A DNA stretch of 64,000 bases, from contig OY754471.1 of the NCBI GenBank assembly GCA_963575645.1, positions 35,782,401 through 35,846,400 of the forward strand, given 5' to 3'. Numbering within the stretch: position 1 is the first letter of the stretch; each line of letters opens with the position of its first letter. Shown here piece after piece: positions 20,520 to 32,177 of this stretch. The position numbers and the translations under genes were made by a program. Source of the stretch: Xanthostigma xanthostigma. Its lineage: Eukaryota > Arthropoda > Insecta > Raphidioptera > Raphidiidae. The notes under the pieces were generated by a model, which was not told where the DNA came from, ran no database searches, and saw only the letters and a list, made by a program, of their open reading frames with translations.

Positions 20520-21206
20520 CCTTTCTTATCGTTGTATTTGTCATATAGCACATACACTATAGGCGTCGGTCGGATGCTGGGTCGGACCGAAATTTCTCGA
20601 CGTTTCATACCTTCCTGAACTATTTGGCACCATTTATGGAAATGCTTGGAATTCATTATTGCACGAATTATTTTAAAATCACATCATTTTAAGGATGGTT
20701 TTTAGAGATTGAATGTTTTTGGGCCCAAAATTACCGGAAAAATTTTCAGAATAGTTTCTAAATTGTAAATTAACCCACCAGTAAAGATTCAAATGTCCTG
20801 CTAAAATTTTAATAAAATCGGCCTGACAAGACCGTACTTACAAATTTTATGAAAACAGGGTGCAAAATACCGAATGGGGGTGACATGAGTACGCACGTTC
20901 ATCTTAGTTTACCGAAATGAATGTTGTGTCCAAATTTCATGATGATCGAAGTAACCGTTCAATAGTTTTTGTCGGACGGACAAATTTTGAGTACTATAAG
21001 TATTTTATATTTTTTACACCTTGGGTTACATTATTGGAGTTTTCGTAGGGATCTCTAATTTAACTCGATTAACAATATAGCCTATGTTACTCAATGATAA
21101 TGTAGCATTCTATTAGTGAAAGAATTTTTAAAATCGGTCCAGTAATTTTTGAGTTTATTTGTTACAAACACAAATACAATCTTTTCTCTTTATAATATTA
21201 GTATAG
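20520..21206 (-). repeat. Family D-related repeat ending in a Helitron-like 5' terminus
   Basis: GGCGTCGGTCGGATG, AATTTCTCGACGTTTCATA and TTTGGCACCATTT match family D at 24550-24640. The stretch 20870-20990 also occurs at 1-110. The right end read on the minus strand is TCTATACTAATATTATAAAG, like the 5' end of insect Helitrons; AAATCGGTCCAGTAATTTTT lies before it. Which parts are one element is unclear. Confidence 0.6.
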
Positions 21207-21505
21207 ACTATAGAGTACTTTGCGGATACGGATTTACTTACAGGAGGATGTATATTTATAGTTTGATGTTGGATTGATAATAATATTGAAATTAGAAAAA
21301 AAATTACGGATGTATTAAGGGGTTATTGCTTTTATTTTGTCCAAAAACAAACTTAAGTTCACATAATTAATATTAATATCTTAATCCGAGATAAAAAGTG
21401 CCCTTAGTAGTGATGAGTAAAGCAAGACCAAGACTGAGACAGTCTTGGTCTTGGTCTTGCTGATTTAACCTGCTACTTACGTTTTTGCAGTAATTTTTCT
21501 AAATA

Positions 21506-21881
21506 CAGTAGAACCTCTTTACTAAGAGTAACCTCGATAAGTCGAAAACCTTTAAAACTCGAAAAAATGTTTTGTTCCTTTCCCTTCAAACCCCAAAACT
21601 TTCATTGCTCGTAATCTCAACGCACTATAGGTCGAAATAATCAGTGAGTACAAGCCATTTCAATACATATTTTCCCTCCCTGACTCGAAAAAATAAATTG
21701 GGCATCTGTATCTCGAACATAGCAACTCAAAATTAGTTAGAATAAATCTTAACCTCTACAAGTCGAATATTTCCTTACAAAATTCACCTCTGAGTTGAAA
21801 TCCTTTACCTATACGTCGAAAACTCTATAGCTCGAATTTTTTGACACTTCTTTTGAAGTTCGACTTACAGAGGTTCTACTG
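21506..21881. mobile_element. Pogo-like MITE, TA duplication
   Basis: Ends CAGTAGAACCTCTTTA and CAGAGGTTCTACTG with TA on both outer sides (21504-21505, 21882-21883). Inside are many variants of CTCGAA/AGTCGAAA, a pattern common in pogo-type elements. It is 376 bp and noncoding. Confidence 0.85.
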
Positions 21882-21883
21882 TA

Positions 21884-22669
21884 ATATCATCAACAGGGTT
21901 TTATAGGTATAAATTATAAATTTAATACGATGAATACAAATAGTAAAAACAAAAAAAACATGTCCACTGGTTCTCCAGTGATGTCGTTTCTAAACACATT
22001 GACAGACAAACATTCTGGAAACCCCGTATAAGAAAATTACAATCTGGTTTTATTTGATAGATTAGTATTGATTTGAATCTCATTAGTTGCGTTATGCAAG
22101 CCTTTCAAGTGCCTGGGAGAATATATGGTATGCTGTCGTTCAGACGATATCGCAATAAATAAACCACATTTTAATTTGTCAGATTAGACGCGAACCTGTG
22201 ACCAGCAGCAAAGGCAGGAGGGATGATGAGCTGATCTATTATAATATGTATGCAGCCATCGTCACCGCACCACCGTCGCCGCCAACGTTGACGCAGACTT
22301 ATCTACACCGACCATAAAACGCCGGTAGTTACGTTGTGTAGAAACGATGATACTTACTACTCTCTAGTACAGCACAGTCACAATTATTTAAAACTTCAAT
22401 CAACGTTACATTCCAGTGTTTCATTCATTAATTTAAAACATCGATGAAGCTGTGCAGACCTCGGGATTGGTCGTGAATTGCGAAAAAGACGCGCATACGT
22501 ATTTGGAAAGGAACATAGAAACAAAACGCATCTACATAGTACGTCATCCGACCTCGTAGCAGTCGGTTTATGTGTGCCGGCTGGTAGATTCTCTAATACA
22601 GACGCTGATGTCCTCAGCTGTTGAGCGTCTGTAATTTACAATCTATTCAACAGTACGTTGATGATATTA
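21884..22669. other. Unassigned, moderately GC-rich in the middle
   Basis: Bases 22180-22600 are GC-richer than the rest (CCACCGTCGCCGCCAACG) and show no repeat partner in this window. A hairpin ACAGACGCT/AGCGTCTGT spans 22599-22632. No coding motif is recognised. Confidence 0.4.
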
Positions 22670-23287
22670 CAGTGTAAACTCTTTATAACGAAACTCAAGG
22701 GACCGAGCATTTTTTATCGTTATAGAGAGTTACCGTTATATGGAATGAAGAAAGAAAAACAACCAAATTAACAATAATCTTCAATGTACTGTATAATCTC
22801 TTTATAACGAATTTTAAGGGACCGAACATTTTTTTCGTTATAAAGAATTTTCGTTATATGAAGGGAAGAAAGAAAAATAACCAATTTTCACAAAATTAAT
22901 TTATTCCAAACACATATACCTATAGTTTGTTAAATTTGCCTGACGTTTTTCGCTATGCCAATATTTGTTTTGTATTTTAAGTATCTTATGCATGCCTTGG
23001 GATGTGGTGGAATAATCTTCATTAAATAATAGGAATTTTTCGATAAGTTTGGCGTCATCAAGTGCTTGTTGAATAGATGGTGATGGTTCAGAATGGTTTT
23101 CTTTATGTCTGTAAACATTTGCTGACGCCTAAATATGAACATATTTCTTCGTAATAGAGAATGGCTGTTGCCTTATAAAGAGGGTATTAATGTATAGGTT
23201 TTAAGGTAAACCAACCAAATCGTAAAAATTTCGACGTTATAGGGAGTTTTTCGTTATAACGAAGGACGTTATAAAGAGTTTACACTG
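22670..23287. mobile_element. Pogo-like MITE with duplicated 5' end
   Basis: CAGTGTAAACTCTTTATAAC at the left faces GTTATAAAGAGTTTACACTG at the right; TA flanks both ends (22668-22669, 23288-23289). The first about 110 bases are repeated in tandem from about 22790 (TAATCTCTTTATAACGAATT, GGGACCGAACATTTTT). The minus ORF at 22930-23142 has no domain I recognise. Confidence 0.85.
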
Positions 23288-23472
23288 TATATACTCAATG
23301 CGTTAAGATCGATCCATACTTCATGTGAAGGGATGCATTTTGTATACATGTTTTAAGATCATCAGCCAAAAATAATCGGTATAGCTGTTATCGTTACACC
23401 GCGCTTGTTTACAAATTATTAGATAGGTCAAACATTTCAGGGTCAAGTCCCAAATTAGCATATATTAGTTTT

Positions 23473-24021
23473 TGAAGTAAAACTTCTTTAGGCACGCTTG
23501 ACTTGAGACGTAAGCTGGTGAATGCGTGATGAGAGCGTTTACGAAAAGTGTGATCGGGCGAGGCGAACGGAAGTTGACGCGAACGGTGATTTGGATGACA
23601 AATACTTGACTGGCTAGTGGCGCCATAAGGTGGCCGAAAATATAAGCAGTACTAACAATAAAATGACACATAATTTACTTGCCAGTGGCGCTATCGGGTG
23701 ATAGAAAAAAGTATTGTAAACCTACTTAACGTGCAAAGCTAAATAATATATTTCATAAAGATTTACGCTTAAAATCCAACGAAAGCTAAGTAATTGCAAT
23801 GTATTAATTTTGTTTTCATTATCTTTATGTTTATATTTCTTTCTTCTTACATTAGATTGTTCATTTCGTTCTTGAACAATTTTATAATTTAATATTTTCT
23901 TCAATACATTGAATATTCTACGTTTAAAGTGAATAAAATTGTAAATTTATTTTAAAGTTCATATTTTGTGAATATTTCGGGTGAATAATAACAAATTATG
24001 GCAGGAAGAAGTTTTACTTCA
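23473..24021 (+). repeat. Family C repeat, nearly complete, with an insertion
   Basis: Starts TGAAGTAAAACTTCTTTAGG, ends GAAGAAGTTTTACTTCA, and continues with GTGGTCTAAAGCACAC as in the other copies. Compared with 34599-34993 about 180 extra AT-rich bases lie between about 23713 and 23890. Confidence 0.8.
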
Positions 24022-24104
24022 GTCATGTGGTCTAAAGCACACTTGTTTTTTTTTTATTTTTTAACTTCATTTGGCAACCGAAAAAAATTCATAGCTACAA
24101 TAAA

Positions 24105-24343
24105 CATACATACATACATAAAATCTTTATTTAAGAAACAGTACAATGCTGTATAAAATGCGTTATTAAAAACAATATAAATCATTAAAAACAGTATAAA
24201 ATTACTAGTTCAAATAGTCTTGTAGAGTGTAATGGCATTCGTTTAATAGGTAACTTTTTAATTTTACTTTAAATTTCTTTAGTGGCAGATTTTTTTGAAT
24301 AATACGGCAGTTTGTTAAATATTCTTATTATTGAGTTGTAGGG
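24105..24343 (-). pseudogene. LINE ORF2 C-terminal tail with (ATGT)n end
   Basis: Minus strand gives YTGPYNSIIRIFNKLPYYSK, then after a frameshift FKVKLKSYLLNECHY and TLQDYLN before a stop at 24205-24207. This is the same type of ORF2 ending as at 6975-7240 but a different subfamily, with a GTATGTATG tail at 24105-24120. Roughly 45 codons remain. Confidence 0.78.
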
Positions 24344-24520
24344 ACCAGTATAGACACAAAGAACAAATTAAAAATTGTGATTATGTAGCAATATTAAGTT
24401 ATTATACACATTAGTTGTCTCCGTTGTTAACAAGTTACTTCTAAAATCTAAGTATGTAATTTTTCAGCATGTATTGAATTTCACAAAAAAAGTTAAAAGC
24501 TTTTTAAATTCAAGCTTTTA

Positions 24521-24671
24521 TTAGTGTATTTGCCATAAGGCACTTACACTATTGGCGTCGGTCGGATGGCGGGACCTAGGGGTCGGACCAAAATTTCTCG
24601 ACGTTTCATAACTTTTTAAGAAGTTTGGCACCATTTTTGGAAAAGTATGTTTATATATGTATATATATATA

Positions 24672-24710
<39 letters not shown>

Positions 24711-25217
24711 TAGCACGATAACTCTCGACAGACTTAATCGATTTAAACGAAATTTGGTCCACACGTTGGAATCCATCACCGCACGAAGCCTATTTAAAAT
24801 GGGCCCAATCGGGCCATGTTAAGGGTGGTATTTAGGGGTTGAAAAAAGTTTTCGGGCCCAAAAATACCGAAAAAATTATCAGAATAGTTTCAAATTTAAA
24901 ATTTAACCCTTTAGTAATTATTAAAATGTACTGCTAAAATTTAAAAAAAATCGGCCCGACAGGACCGGACTTACAAATTTTATGAAAACGCAAGTTTACC
25001 GATATGGATTTACATGCTGAAGGGTGTATATAATTTGGTACAGATGTTGAATTGATATATAGTATTGAAATTAAGTAAAAAAATGTTGTTTTAAGGGGTG
25101 TATTAAGGGGTAATTTTCTTTATTTTGTCCAAAAACAAAGTTAAATTCATATAATAAAGCCACACTGCCTATAAAAGCAAATACACTATATTGTCGGCAG
25201 GGTTTCGCACTGCGACC
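24521..25217 (+). mobile_element. Family D element with (TA)n tract
   Basis: TAGTGTATTTGCCATAAGG at the left and GCAAATACACTA at the right form short inverted ends, with GGTTTCGCACTGCGACCCGA just beyond also shared by the copy at 42529-43237. Bases 24650-24706 are a long (TA)n tract at the same internal place as in the other copy. No protein is encoded. Confidence 0.78.
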
Positions 25218-25262
25218 CGAGTTTTTAAAATTTATTAAACAAAGAAAATAACAAACAATCAA

Positions 25263-25750
25263 CCAAAATCATTTAAATGGAAATTGTACTCTTTTGAAAA
25301 GGCAAATTCGTTGGTATAATTGGTATTCGTTCTATTAAAACACTGACCCCTTTAGATTGGCCGCAGCAATTATAACAGCCCTAACAATATTTCGACCCAG
25401 ATGAGAAACTTGTAAACGTATACCATTACACACAATTTGGACGCATCAAGATTTCGCATTAAAAGTACCGGAGCACCCAATTTTAACTGAAAAAAGTAGT
25501 TAATGTCCTTCCCCAGAATTTAAACTATTTCCCTATTAAATTTCATCACAAATAATCGTCCCGCGGCGATCTGGCCGTAAAAGCGTAACTTCATACAATA
25601 TTACAACCTCCACTTCATCCTCATAGGAGTTAAATTTTGAAAAAAGTTCTTCCCCAGGCTTCAGACTATCTCTATATGAACTTTTATCACAATCGGCCGA
25701 GCGGTTTGGCCGTGAAAGCGTAACAATCTGGCTGAGTTACTTTCGTAAAT
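25263..25750 (-). pseudogene. Second Helitron helicase remnant with its flanking repeat
   Basis: Bases 25263-25450 on the minus strand show RLQVSHLGRNIVRA and pieces of the following helicase block, and match 13300-13515 base by base with small indels. From 25490 the noncoding repeat (TGTCCTTCCCC, GCGTAACTTCATACAATATT) continues as at 14280-14999. The last helicase motifs (TINKxQ, LYVACS) are missing here. Confidence 0.8.
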
Positions 25751-26246
25751 TTTTCTATGGATTTTATTTTCGAGCCACTAGTGTACAAGGCCTGCTACTT
25801 ACATAACATATTCACGTGTGTATGTATGTACGCGTGTGTGTGAACAGTTAGATGGGGTGTTTTTTTTGTTATGTTCGCGATACTTATCAGAGATTTGTTG
25901 ATGATACTTGTGGCTTCGTAATATCTTCCACATCATACATTCACTATACTGAATATAGTAATTGATTTTTTAATCGTTTTATTTATACTGCAGTGTAATA
26001 TTTTTTCTCACACAAAATGTTCAACCATAATATTGAAATGATGATTTGATAGATAGAACTGTAATTAAAATGTTATTAGTTAAGAGTATTTAATTGTTTC
26101 AAACTTACAACGCTATTTTTTATGTGTTTACTTTGATACTAACATATAAGTTACTTTTAAATATATCAATTATTCAATCAAAAACATAAATGTGAAAAAA
26201 GGGAGCCAAGTTCAATATTAAAATTATTATTTTCATACTGTGAAAA
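25751..26246. other. Unassigned stretch
   Basis: AT-rich with a short (GTGT) tract near 25815-25840. Nothing recognised. Confidence 0.35.
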
Positions 26247-26403
26247 ATGGAGCCATACCTCAATACAAAAAAATTGAGTTCGAAAAGGGTTCAAAGTTTT
26301 CACGTTTTATATTATGTTTTATACCTAAACATCATGTTTATATGTGTGAAAACTTGGCACCTTTTTAGATCTCAATTCTTTTTGTATTGAGGTATGGCTC
26401 CAT
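26247..26403. mobile_element. Foldback element, 157 bp
   Basis: TGGAGCCATACCTCAATACA at the left mirrors TGTATTGAGGTATGGCTCCA at the right; pairing continues with gaps to GTTTTCAC/GTGAAAAC. Old but clear. Confidence 0.85.
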
Positions 26404-26449
26404 ACATAAATATAATTCTGCAAAATGTATTTAGTTTGCGGCCCAGCGT

Positions 26450-26605
26450 CTGAACTAATAGCATTGAGCAAATTCTATCAGATTTGCATCTGAGCTAATA
26501 GCTTTGAGCGGATTTTATCAGATGTCGCTACATGGTACTAAACAGTGTTTTGGTTTGCTTCTGAACTAATAGCTTTGAGTAAATTCTATCAGATGTCGTT
26601 ACATG
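26450..26605. repeat. Three-copy tandem repeat
   Basis: CTGAACTAATAGCTTTGAG followed by (A/C)(A/G)ATT(C/T)TATCAGAT occurs three times, the second and third copies also sharing GTCG(C/T)TACATG(G/T)TACTAAA. Unit lengths are unequal (about 38 and 75). Confidence 0.85.
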
Positions 26606-27694
26606 TTACTAAAACAGTTTTTTTGAGAAAACACCGTAATTTTGTACAACATAGGTACCTATGTAATAAAAACTATTCTATAGCGTAAGTTGCACCAAGT
26701 AAGAAACATTTAGAAAATTTCATTAAAATCGGTTCAGTAGTTTCGGAGATTAGTGCGGACAAGTTGTGAATTTTATATAATATATAATAATTATGTAATA
26801 TGGATATAGATATACAAATCTTTGATTAACGTCTGAATAGAACTCTTCAAATAAATAAAATTATCGACCAATTGTTCAGATAATTATATTGACAAAAATA
26901 CATAATTATAATTCAATAAATTTACGTTTCGGTCTGGATTTGGAACTTCTTCACAATTGAGCTAAAAGTTTTTTTAATATATGTTTATCTCACTGGATTT
27001 GAATTTTGCGTCGTTGATCTTTTTGCCAAATTGAATTTTCTAAGATTTGTGCAGGTACTAAGTATGTAACTAGGTAGTTTAGTATTGCATCAATTTTTCA
27101 AAATTTATTATCATTTATAAATTCAAATATAGCTTTACTTGCTATTCAACAATAAATTAGAAATCGGTTCCACACCCTGCAACAATTTTATCAATAAATT
27201 TTAATATATGTGGAGATAAGAATACTGAATTAATATGTATGTGAAAGAAATGTTATACAAAGTAAAATTATGTTTACTGATTTCGAGGAAAAATTTAAAA
27301 TATATAAATTCTAAAATACACAAATCATACATTACCTGATAAACTGCGCGAACTGTAAAAATGTATAATTAAAATTGCATGATAAAAATGTCTACGGTTC
27401 GAAACTTTATTTTCTCTCAGTAAGTAGGTATTGTGGGAAATTGCACCTATTTCGAACCGCTGTATCTACATTTTGAAACTGACCTGGTGATGACATCAAA
27501 TCCAATGAAGTACTATTACGTAATACAATATAAATTCGTAGATATTTTTGTAAAAGGCTATCAGAACTTATTGAAATGTGAAAGTGATCGATTATTGTCA
27601 TAATTAATATTGTAATTGTTTGATTTGAGAATTGTGTTAATCAGTTTACCTTTATTTGAAATTTCCTACGGGATATAAGCCTGTCTCATTTAGG
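26606..27694. other. Mostly unassigned; repeat with a worn CTGANGA/GAAAC motif
   Basis: TTAAAATCGGTTCAGTAGTT at about 26724-26745 is a common phrase inside insect Helitron-like repeats. Bases 26855-26965 are a diverged copy of 63870-63975 (ATAAATAAAATTATCGACCA, ACGTTTCGG, GGATTTGGAAC), with the first motif box and stem damaged. The rest shows nothing. Confidence 0.55.
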
Positions 27695-28690
27695 GGGAAA
27701 GGATGCGCAGAAGAGATATTATGTGCTATAACATTGTTTTTATATAATAATGGACAATGGTATATTTTTCATAATGGTTTATTATTCTAAAGTTTTGTAA
27801 TGTTTTTGGGGAAATCGACGCATGCGCAACAGAGATATTTGCCATAACGTTGTTATTTGATATAATAGTATATTTATCAAAACTTTATATTATTTTATTC
27901 TACAAGAAATTTTTGTAAAAAAAGTGTTTATAATATAAAAACTCCGGGGTGTATTATGTAAAATTTCACGCCTTGAAATTCTTGAACTACTTGCATACTC
28001 CCACTGGTTACATATTGTTATAGCGCCTCTGTTGTTTCTTTTACAAAAGTATTTAAAAAGTACATAGTCTATGGAACCCTTCGTGTGCGAGTCCGACTCA
28101 CACTTGAGCGGTTTTATTTTTTTCTCATATTTAGTCGAGATCTATTCAATGAAACTACATAGTAATAGTGTAGTTCAATGTAGATACTGTCAAAATATTA
28201 AACGAAGTTTAGTGCTAAAAAATTGTCCTTCCTTTTTTTGATGTCTTTACCATTCCAACACCATAAGTGGGGAATAGTACTAACTTAGGTCAAAATTTTA
28301 CGATAATTTTTCGTTTTGAGGTCACCCGAATCCAAAAAAACATATTTTTGGAAAAAGCTGTCTGTGCGGCTGTAAGCACGATACGGATCAAACGGATGAA
28401 TAGATTGAAACGAAATTTTTGGAGAATGTTTGGTATGCAAATATGAAGAGGTCTATATTGTTTTTGGGAAAAATCGGAGCAAAAGAGATATATGCTATGA
28501 CGTTGTTTTTTTATATAGTTACTAATGGTATATTTTCATAACGGTTATTTATGGTATTTATTTTGTAAACAAGTTATTTAAAAACTTTAGTTTCGGAAAT
28601 ATTTTGAAAATAACAAAAATCAACAGTTCTGCGATATTGCTCAAAATTTAACTGTCAAAATTTTTGAAAATTATGTGAAAATCAGCTATT
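27695..28690 (-). repeat. Two partial family B copies
   Basis: 27695-27940 holds two tandem variants of the B segment GCGCA...AGAGATATT...ATAACGTTGTT. 28248-28690 starts TACCATTCCAACACCATAAG and follows B through ACGGATCAAACGGATGAA and TGCAAATATGAAGAGG. Between them CGTGTGCGAGTCCGACTCAC (about 28082) is a hairpin phrase widespread in insect repeats. Confidence 0.75.
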
Positions 28691-29290
28691 TTATAAAGTG
28701 TACATGCGTCATATTATGGGCTCATGTGACTGTTAAAATCAGCTATTTTTCGTTTTTAACATAAAGTCCCATTCGCCATAGTATATTATGTCATCGCGCA
28801 CTGGAAACATAATCTAGGTACTATTATCTATCCACATATAGTACATGTCTAGTTGGCGTAATCGATCGATTTTGAGATTAAAAGTGAAGGTTTTTCACAG
28901 CAGGATCATCACGAATGGGTATTAGGGACAGAGCGATAAGACAGGTGGCCCCCGGAGCGAAGCTCTCAGCCCTACACGTGTATAGAGCGGCACCAGCACG
29001 TGGCACAAACACTGGGATGTCGGCTAGAAGCTGGATATTATTGCGTTGCTCGCTTAACATCTGCTATACGCGTGTGTTCTGTTTTCCTCTCCACCACCGC
29101 AATCCAAAACCGGTTTATATCGTTCCCTCCCCCCGCATTGCGCACTGCACGCGCAATAAACTAGAACTCTTTTATTGTTTTTCATTATGTGCTGCACAAA
29201 GACTTAAGAGGCAGACACTTCTCAAAGAGGCACTTATTGAATGCACATTGATTGATTCACGTCTTCTGGATGTTACGTCAGTCTGCTGAC
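28691..29290. other. GC-richer island of unknown nature
   Basis: From about 28890 to 29290 the base composition is clearly richer in G+C than either side. An ATG at 28915 opens a 124-codon frame (MGIRDRAIRQVAPGAKL...), overlapped by an antisense frame; neither shows a domain. AATAAA occurs at 29154. No copy exists elsewhere in the window. It could be an exon, an LTR piece or a promoter; I cannot decide. Confidence 0.35.
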
Positions 29291-29666
29291 AGAGTTTAAT
29301 AAAAACATACTCCCAACTAGCAAGGCATGTGCAAGAATTAACTCGAAATTGTAAAGCTAAAACAATTTAATGATAAACAATACTAAAAATGTACAATAGT
29401 TACAGACCGTTTCGTGGACGATCTCTTCATAATAATTATTTGCACGAAATTCTTTAACCAAATAGTAAATTATCAAATAACTAAAAGAATACTTACACTC
29501 TTTAATCAAATATAGTTTCAAATTTCGAACTAGTTCATTGGTTTTTTTCCCTACCGTGTTGACTTCGCATAAAGGACCTGATTTTGATGTCGAGGATGCT
29601 CAGTCCAGCTGGAATCTTCCCTGTCTGCCCCCAGTTTCATCTATCTAGCCTTATTGTGATACTCCA
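29291..29666. other. Unassigned stretch
   Basis: AT-rich, nothing recognised. Confidence 0.35.
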
Positions 29667-30140
29667 TAATAATAATAATAAATTCCTCTAACTCCTAAGT
29701 AGAGCATAGGGCCTCTACGAAAATTTTGAAACTAATCTATCTTTTGCTTAACTTTAGACTTGAAGCCAGGTAGTTCCTTTTTCCATAACTTCTTCACGAA
29801 CAGTTCTTCTCCAGGATATTTTTGGTCTTCCTAATTTACAATATCTCTGTGGGTTCCAATCCAAGGCTCTCTTCGCTATGTCGTCATTTGTCTTTCGTAG
29901 CGTGTGTCCTACCCAATTCAAAATCTTGCGCTTGATAGTTATACAGATTTGTTCAAGACATGCACGTTTCCAAAGTTCGTTGTTCGAAGCGTGTTCGTAC
30001 CATTTCACCTTGAGGAATGACGATTGTTCTGCGACATTTGCTTACGAAAGTTTGCTGTTTAGTTTTATGGCTTTCGTAACTTTCCGGGTTTCAGATCCAT
30101 ACAGAAGGACCGATTTGACATTCGAGTTCAAAAATCGTGA
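29667..30140 (-). pseudogene. RTE-clade LINE tail, copy 3
   Basis: The longest of the three RTE tails. Minus strand gives FLNSNVKSVLLYGSETRKV, a stop, then VKWYEHASNNELWKRA, NWVGHTLRKT, RALDWNPQ, GRPKISWRRT and, after damage, FKIFVEALCST and a stop at 29696-29698. NVKSVLLYGSET is the block just after the reverse transcriptase domain. The (TTA)n tail lies at 29667-29683. In-frame stop and indel make it dead. Confidence 0.9.
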
Positions 30141-30342
30141 TTGAATGCCAAATACGATATAAACTTACGAACGCTTGGGACGCTTTTTTGATTCTGCTGT
30201 CCCTCCACCATTGCTGATTATTCTACCTAGAGAACTACCTTAAATTAATCCAGTTCGAAATTGTCCTGTTTGTGTTTATTCTGCATTTAACAATTATGAC
30301 TTTCCTATGGTCCTTATCCTAATAATATGCCCTAGTTTTACA

Positions 30343-31340
30343 TGGTTTCCCCCGAATCGAAAAACATATTTTTGGAAAAACTCTGTGCGTCTGTTAGGCT
30401 GTGAACACGATACAGGTAAAACGGATGAGCGGATTGAAACCAAATTTTGGGAGAATGTTTGGTATGCAAATATGAAGAGCCCTATTGTTTTTGGGAAAAA
30501 TCAGCGCATACGCAGAAGAGACATATGCTATAACGGTGTTTTTTATATAATAATGATATACTTGACATAACGGCTTATTATTCTATTTATTATTTCAAGA
30601 AAGTTTTTTTAAACTTTATAGTTCCGAAAATATTTTGAAAATAAAAAGAAATCAACTGATCTTTTATTTTGTAGATCTGTCAGAAATAAACTAGTTAAGC
30701 ATATGCTTTGATTAATTTTTACATGACGTGGAACATATTATATAGGTAACCATTTCAACGAATAGCAAATATAATATTGAATACTAGCCATTATCCGCGT
30801 CACCTCACGCAATATCAGAAATTTTATTTTCTTTATTATACTAGGTATAAACTATTCAACAACTATATAGATTCAAGTCAACTTTTATCCTTCTTTCAAT
30901 TTAAAGTCCCTGTTATCAGCACCAGAAACAGAAATACTATATTTCATATACCTTCTTTCAATACTAATCACTTTTTTAATTCTCCGATACTTAGAATGAG
31001 TACTCTGGTTAACCAAATTGCGGAAACAAATCCAAACTTTGATTTATTTTTTACTAAATTCCGACAATTTGTGCAAATGGCTTGCGATTGCCTAAATATT
31101 TAAAATTATCTGTATCACTGATATTTTTCTCTTTTAGTATTTATATGTTTTTTTTTCATGGTATATATATATTTGTTTTGATTGTACTATTTTAATTTTG
31201 TTACACGTGTACTTAATGAGTTGCTCTCATAAATGGACTTTTTAGTCTGTGAGAGAAAGGCATTTAAATAAATAAATAAATAAATAAATATCAAATAACA
31301 TTTTGAAGTTGGAATGGTCGCCAAATTGGCTGGAGTTTTT
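30343..31340 (-). repeat. Family B repeat split by a LINE tail
   Basis: Starts inside B (CCCCCGAATCGAAAAACATA), passes CGGATGAGCGGATTG, GGAACATATTATATAGGTAA and the Helitron-like end (CTAGCCATTATCCGCGTCAC on plus, 30784-30803), and after the inserted LINE resumes with TTTTGAAGTTGGAATGGTCG. Confidence 0.8.
30848..31290 (+). pseudogene. LINE ORF2 C-terminal tail with (TAAA)n end
   Basis: About 85 codons ending at the stop 31101-31103: FFQFKVPVISTRN, NTIFHIPSFNTNHF, SPILRMSTLVNQI and FDLFFTKFRQFVQ. The pattern F-VP...R-STR..N..F..P...TN......P..RM......N is the usual end of Jockey/CR1-group ORF2. The 3' UTR ends with a hairpin CTCTCA/TGAGAG and (TAAA)n at 31264-31290. 5' boundary set by comparison with uninterrupted family B copies. 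The remaining frame is intact. Confidence 0.82.
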
Positions 31341-32010
31341 CAAGACTTTCTTCTACGGTAACTCGAAATAGAAAAAGAAAAATAAGTCCACGAAAACTTT
31401 TAATTTCGATTTTCTGTAAAAAAAACTTACAGGTAAAACTAACAAAGTCATCTGAATATCAATAACTATCCAAAATAAGAGCTTCTCGTTTGGGTGTGCC
31501 TCACTTTTTTGTTCGCTGACGCAAACTATGAATAAAAATAATTAAAAAGCAAGTAATTGTTTTGATTGATATACTGTTAAAATGTACCTAATATTTAGTA
31601 GGTATCTATTTTTGTAATGAAATTCAGGTCAAAGATTTCTTTTTAATTAACACGAATTGATACATCACACCTAGCAAACATGTAAATAATATTATAATGC
31701 ATAACACGTAATATATATTATTTTAAATATAAATGTACGTGGTGGGTTTTCCGGGGTGGTTTGAAATAATTAAATAAAATCAGCGTACAACAAAACACAC
31801 ATTATAATAACAATAAACAGCTAAATACCGTTTTATCGTCATCCCTTTTGAGATTTGTTGTTTGGACGGGGGAGGCACATCCCGCCCGTCCCTATACCAT
31901 TGTGCTAGCACCAGCATACTCCTACCCTGCGATGTTGTATAATACCAGTGGTCGCCAACAGTTTCTTAGTTGAGAACCATATTGCCTTACCGGAGATTTA
32001 TTGCTGATAA
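31341..32010. other. Unassigned stretch
   Basis: AT-rich. CCAGTGGTCGCCAACAG at about 31946 looks like a hAT left end without a matching right end. Confidence 0.35.
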
Positions 32011-32175
32011 TAGGTATGTTCCAAGCAACCAGAGAACGGACACGAAACCGTCACCGCCATGCGCAGTACCTCACAGTCATACGCAGTAGCTCAAAAATTT
32101 ATGCAAGCATTTTTGTTTTAGCTACTGCGCAAGACGATTTCGTGTCCGTTCTCTGGCTGCTTGGAACATATACCT
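32011..32175. mobile_element. Foldback element (family with GCGCAGTAGCT)
   Basis: TAGGTATGTTCCAAGCAACC, AGAGAACGGACACGAAA at the left mirror TTTCGTGTCCGTTCTCT, GGCTGCTTGGAACATATACC at the right; 40-bp arms. The inside has ATGCGCAGTA and TAGCTACTGCGCAAG. Related designs are at 50575-50693 and 54592-54725. Confidence 0.88.
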
Positions 32176-32177
32176 AA

